From positions 4,599,157 through 4,663,156 of the forward strand of contig NC_054391.1 of assembly GCF_001625195.1 (NCBI RefSeq): 64,000 nt of DNA, in the 5' to 3' direction. This stretch comes from Drechmeria coniospora. Taxonomy: Eukaryota > Ascomycota > Sordariomycetes > Hypocreales > Ophiocordycipitaceae. Below the pieces are notes generated by a model. It made no database searches. It saw only the letters and a list, made by a program, of their open reading frames with translations, and was not told where the DNA came from. How positions within the stretch are numbered: the first letter of the stretch is position 1; each line of letters opens with the position of its first letter. A program made the position numbers and the translations under genes. Positions 59,140 to 64,000 of the stretch are shown here, in pieces.

Positions 59140-62100
59140 AAGTTGTGCGGTGTACTCCGTAGTTGTACATGCATTTGTACACTTGCTGGCATACTGCACT
59201 GTACTGCAAGTACGTACGGCACACCTACGCCTCCAGGTTCCAGGCGGAGCACGGGTGCGGATTCGGGCTGCTCATGTGCTCACCACAGTCAATGACTGGG
59301 CAACATTGCGGAGCACTGAAGCACATTCAAGTACATTGTCCGTGTACAAGTACGGAGTATCCGTACATGCAAGTCCTTGGCCCAGGAAGTTGGTCCAGCG
59401 GGCAGCTACCAAGGCAAGGTAGTAACCACTAGGCACTAGGTGCTTTGGACCTTGCCAAGTCTACTGTACAGTAGGCGTACATATAAGAGGTACTTACTTG
59501 TAGCCGTAAGCTACAGCACTCGTACACTTCATCAGTACGATGCCAGTAGTCAGAGGCTTGTAATTACCTAGGCATTATGCATTACGACCTAGGCAAGTAC
59601 GTAAGTGCACTGCCTGTATTGGTATGGGCTGTTGAAGGTGCACCACATGGGCGGGCTGGTGCCTGGTACCTGACCCACTGTCCCCGATCCTCCTGACGCA
59701 CGGAAGCCACTCAAGTGATCAACGACGAGGCGTGAGAGAAAGAGGGCATCGAGATTCCGACAATGTACATGTACCACTCCGGAGTGGTATATGTTGAGGA
59801 TTTCTGCACGAGTACGGAGCACTAGCACTCGCCGCGTCCGTGGTGAAGAAAGCGGCTCCATTGCTGGGGGGAGGGGGTTCTGTCGGCGAAATACATGTTC
59901 ATCTACTGTAAGTAAATGCAGGGCTCGACGAGTACGTAATAATGCACTGCATGGAGGACAGCTTCTTGGCTTTTATAATAATTACCACCGCCGCAGTAGG
60001 TGCATATAAGTGCAAGTACCCGTACTTGGTCTGCCATGTTACGTGTAATAGTCTGTAGTTGTACGGAGTACAGGTACTCCGTACAGTAAGTAGAACAGCA
60101 TCATACGTTGTTCGGTAGAATTTGCGCTACATGGACCAAATTCCAGAAGCGCACCACGCCGTGGGGTGGCATGGCATACTTGTACTTAGTGTCTATAGTG
60201 GGGTGGCAAAAGTGTCGACTCACTTTGTGGTGGTAGCGCTGCCCAACTTGAATCGTCATTTTTGTCTACTGAGTGTAGCACATGTACTCCATAATGTACT
60301 TGGGATACTTGGATTGACGAAAGGCCTTGTCGAGTTCACAACACACGTATTAATACCTACCTAGGTACCTAGTAATGCTACTAGGTAACGTACTGCAAGG
60401 GTATGAGTACCAACCTAAGCTACCTACTAGGTACTAAGGTACGGAGTACACCGTGCTCTACGGAAGAGTGCTGGTGTCAGTGTCGGAGTACTATAACACC
60501 TACGTACTTGAGTACTAGAAGTACGGAGTACTTACTGTAAGTAGTACACACACCTGGTGATCACGTACCAGCACAACTGCCCACTACGAATTGTGCCCGT
60601 TCAGCGTGCTGCTCACTGCCCTCACATGCACGTACAGCAGGGGTGCAGACAAGTGCGCGAAAAGGCGCTCTGCATTTCTCAAGGCCCAGCCTGTCGGTAC
60701 TGGCATTGATCTCATGAAAAATGGGTGGGAAAAGGCCGACTAAAGCACGCCGACCTCGGCAGCGAGAATTCCTCCCCAGCCTGGACGGCCCCCTCGACTC
60801 CCGTATCATCGCGTCGGGCCCCTCTGTCCTGCGCTGGTGCGAGAGGGCGTCGAACGAAGATTTTGCCGGTCGTAAAGGATCCTTTGACGCCCAATCCGTC
60901 CTCGTTCCCCGTCGTGGTTCACACGACCAGCCGAGCTGCTCCGTTCTGCGCGCCAAGTCTAGGGGGGCCATTCCGCTTCCCCACTCGGCCGCCTGCCTTT
61001 TCGCTCCAGGAGCTGGCCGCATGACTGACGACCAACTGGGAATACCTACCGCATCACTGCACTTGGTACCACTGTTACGTGCACACCTGCAGTACAGAGT
61101 ACAGGCATGGCACTTGCGAAGTGCGTCTTCATACGATGGTCATGTACGGCTATGCGTACTGGCGTGCAGCAAATGCAGCACCGTACTGTAAGTAGGTAAT
61201 GGTTTTACTTGAGTACTTTGCAGTAATAGCAGAGGCACTTGGATAGGTGTAAGGCGTGCATGTACATCCAAGTAAGCACAGCAGACTCCGTAGGACGTGG
61301 AGTTTCTGGAAAAAGTGCATATAGCTCTGGTCCTCTTGGGAGGACTTTGTTGAGGCAATTAATGACAGTACTTGTACTTGCTGTAGGTGTACTTGCTGTA
61401 GGTGCGTGTACTTACTGCGATGCTCTGCAGGTGTCTCCGTACTGCGTACAGGCTGCGCAATCCGCCAACGGCAACCTCCGTCAATGAATACAACCGAGTA
61501 CTGCACTTGCAGTAATCAGCATGCAGGGTCCACGATCACGCGTGTCGGCGAACCGAGCCGCACAAGCAGTCGGTACATGCACCTACCTTGCCGCATGTGG
61601 AGTTGCACAACTACTTACGCATCCATATGCATGTACTCCGTACTTGGACACCTTGACGTAAAAGGTGTGCAAGTAAGTACTGGGTACTTGTAACAGCAGC
61701 AAGAGCCCAGTGATGTGCTATTACTGTACTGTAAGTAGGGATAAGTACTAGGTTAGTAGTATGTTTCCGCCCTCGGTACGAGTCCTTTTAAGTGCCGATA
61801 TACATGTACGGAGTAAGTACATGTAAGCGTACGGAGTACTTACTGTACTGTACGTACTTACTAAGCAATAATTGGTATTATCAGTACGCCGGTCGTACAG
61901 TACTTGGGATTCGCTGCTGGTATTACCAACCAACACTGTCTCAACTACTAGGTACCTAGTACGTACAGAGTTCACCGACATGTACTTACTTGCACTCGTA
62001 GCATGCGTGGAATACAGCACTGTACAGTACGTTCCCTGCGTTGCCAACCTGCTGTACTAACGCTTCCACCAGCAACGCAAACCTCGTGCTTGTACGGAGC

Positions 62101-62470
62101 ACAACCAGCCCTAGCCGTCAGTCCTTTACCAGATGCAACGGCAGGTGCCATTCCTACTTGTGCATTGGCACTCGTGAGCTGTGCAAGGGTCGATGGAGAT
62201 GCTGCCAGAGGAGCTGGAGTCGGGGGTTACGGCTCGTCATGAGGGCCGGACACGTACCGTGCCGCCGAGCGCACATGTACTCCGTACGAGCTGCACTGAG
62301 GGTACACCGACAAGTGCAACTACAGTACATGTACACTTGCTGCACATGTACGGAGTACGGTGAATGCGCCTGTTCGTCCATGAGCGGACGCGCGCGTCCA
62401 TCGTGACCCAGCACTGAACAGTACTTGCTTGCACGGAGAACGGGGTACTGCACATGCGAGTACTTGCAGT
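59140..62470. repeat. Large GTAC-rich island
   Basis: About 3.3 kb with exact 11-mers at 60061, 60074, 60439, 60521, 61633, 61829 and 62348. The pair at 60061 and 60074 is in opposite orientation, 2 bp apart. The island also holds TACCTAGGTACCTAGTA-type nested palindromes near 60355-60430. A GC-rich unique block interrupts it at 60.6-61.0 kb. Confidence 0.75.
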
Positions 62471-63140
62471 GCTGTATGTAGACGGAGCGCTTGGGTGTCG
62501 TTCCCAGCTGGCCATGGCCACTCCCTGCCGCACCCCCTCCGCCTCCGCTTCCTCCACCTCTTCCCTGCCCTTTCCCCTCCCTACCCACCTTTACCCCAGA
62601 TTCGGCTGCTGTTCTCGAAAGATGGGCCCTGCCAGCACGCCTTTACGTCTCCGTCATGCTGCTCGCACATGCACGAGTGCAAGCCTGGTTCCTCGCACGC
62701 CAGCCACCGCTGACGGCGAAGACGGCCGGTATGATTCGAGAACGAGCATGGTGCGCCTGCGCGTCTGGAGCCGCAGGGAAGCCGGGGCGGCCTCGTCCTT
62801 GCGAGGCAGGTCGATGCTGGCACGGATGAGCAGGGACGACGATGCGGAAAAGACCCGTACCCGGGCTCGTGCTCGCGCGGCAGGCGGCGATGCTCATGGC
62901 CACCCGCCTCTGTGCAACTACGTACTCTCGTGGGCAGGCGCAGGTCCGGGTGCGAGCACGAGGGAGCGACGGACGGACAGTACAGCGTCGTCGTGGACGG
63001 CGTGTCGGATCGACGTGATCAGCCGTCGCTTGTGACGTGCGACAGCCTCGCAGGCGACGGCTACGATTGTCGGAAACGGCTGGCCGTTTGGTTGGTTGCC
63101 TTGACGAGATGGCTGGGTTCGATATCAACAATACATGGGC

Positions 63141-63170
63141 AAATAATGGCAAATAATGGCAAATAATGGC
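63141..63170. repeat. 10-bp tandem repeat (AAATAATGGC)
   Basis: Three perfect copies of AAATAATGGC, followed by a diverged ACATAAATGC unit. Confidence 0.95.
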
Positions 63171-64000
63171 ACATAAATGCACGATAAAAAAGGCAATACT
63201 TAAAGGCACCATAAATAAAGGCAGAATAGAATAAAACAATGCTGCCCATTCGACTGTTTCACGGCGACCTTGCCTCCTCCCTGCAGCAAAGGATGCTTCC
63301 GTTCGGCCATGGCATTCTGCTCGCATCCTGTCTCAATTCGAGCCACACCCTCCTTCATCAAGACCTCGACCCGGTCGCTAATCGCGATCCGAGTTTTGCG
63401 TGGAAAGGTGGCTGGCTGGTTGGTCGGTTGGCCACAGCGGGTGGTGCGGTGGCTCAGTCGCCACCAAAGGCAGGCATTGCTAAGGGACGCGGCTTCAGGG
63501 GGCTTCGCGAATGCAGTGAGTGCAGTGCGTGCACTTGTGATGGCGAGTGCATGTGAAGGTGCGACATTGCATGCAGTAATTACACCAGCACGGTACGCAC
63601 TGCACGAGTGGGCACTAGGGGTGCTAGCACATACCTACGGCGCTGCCGCCTCTGCAGGCGTACAGGCGCTCCTGGCGAGGGCGGCTGGAATCCATGACAA
63701 TCGGCGGCCCGTTCAACGTCTCCCTCGATCTCATTCCATCCGTCACCGTGCTGCTCCGCCTCTCCGAAACCTTCCATGCGGAGTTGCGATCGAGGCGATG
63801 GGCAAGAGGGTGGGTGGCAAGTTGCCGATTTGAGTCATGAAACGTCGTGCCACGGCCGCGCTCGCTCGCCCTCTCGCTCACCCTCTCGCGCGTCCGCCCA
63901 CTCCTCACTGCGCACGCTCGGCTCATCGGCGACCACCCACGTGCTTGGACAGATTCGAGTGCTCACCCATCCTTGCCGCTGCACTCGGATGGCACGTCTC

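Larger units (their letters stand above)
44942..64000. other. 19-kb gene-poor region
   Basis: No coding region could be supported here. Long frames (for example 350 codons on the minus strand at 56461-57513, 241 at 55582-56307 and 215 on the plus strand at 47510-48157) are Arg/Pro/Ser-rich or overlap equally long frames on the other strand, and none shows a domain. The first 500 bp is purine-rich on the plus strand, hence the pyrimidine-rich leader of the acyl-CoA synthetase. GTAC-rich islands lie at about 45.48-49.06, 58.2-58.9 and 59.1-62.5 kb. A more AT-rich block lies at about 49.6-53.0 kb, and GC-rich unique DNA at 53.0-58.2 kb. Confidence 0.5.

Overview
The window is eukaryotic nuclear DNA from a filamentous ascomycete. 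Proteins with clear fungal homologues are broken by short introns (mostly 50-80 nt, GTAAGT-like donors, CTAAC-like branch sites), exons are GC-rich, and intergenic DNA is long. Gene content (a Zn2Cys6 regulator, a Vps27 with tandem UIMs, a rhodanese-USP deubiquitinase, an S28 peptidase) fits Sordariomycetes. Placement in Hypocreales is my inference, not something the sequence proves.

Layout: 0-2.1 kb, secreted S28 serine peptidase (+). 4.9-5.5 kb, small secreted Gly/Asn-repeat, Cys-containing protein (+). 7.1-9.7 kb, Zn2Cys6 regulator (-). 15.1-16.8 kb, farnesyltransferase beta subunit (+). 22.6-23.3 kb, small dsRBD-like protein (+, 5' exon structure unresolved). 30.1-31.5 kb, GDP-mannose pyrophosphorylase (+). 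33.8-34.6 kb, histidine-phosphatase/phosphoglycerate-mutase family protein (-). 35.4-37.8 kb, ESCRT-0 subunit Vps27 (-), divergent from 39.0-42.1 kb, a Doa4-like deubiquitinase (+). 42.7-44.9 kb, long-chain acyl-CoA synthetase (-). The last 19 kb (44.9-64.0) hold no gene I can support.

Functionally, the Vps27/Doa4-like pair is the clearest linkage. In yeast, Vps27 gathers ubiquitinated cargo at endosomes and Doa4 removes the ubiquitin before vesicle budding; here the two genes share a 1.2-kb divergent promoter. The others are housekeeping (protein prenylation, cell-wall and glycan precursor supply, fatty-acid activation) or secreted functions, with no biosynthetic or mobile-element cluster.

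The most striking unexplained structure is non-coding. An 11-bp word, GTACGGAGTAC (or its complement GTACTCCGTAC), occurs at least 30 times exactly, plus many near-copies. It lies in islands of GTAC-rich sequence, and I found none in any called exon. Three copies sit within 45 bp in the Vps27/Doa4 divergent promoter, and several copies overlap head-to-tail with a 7-bp period.
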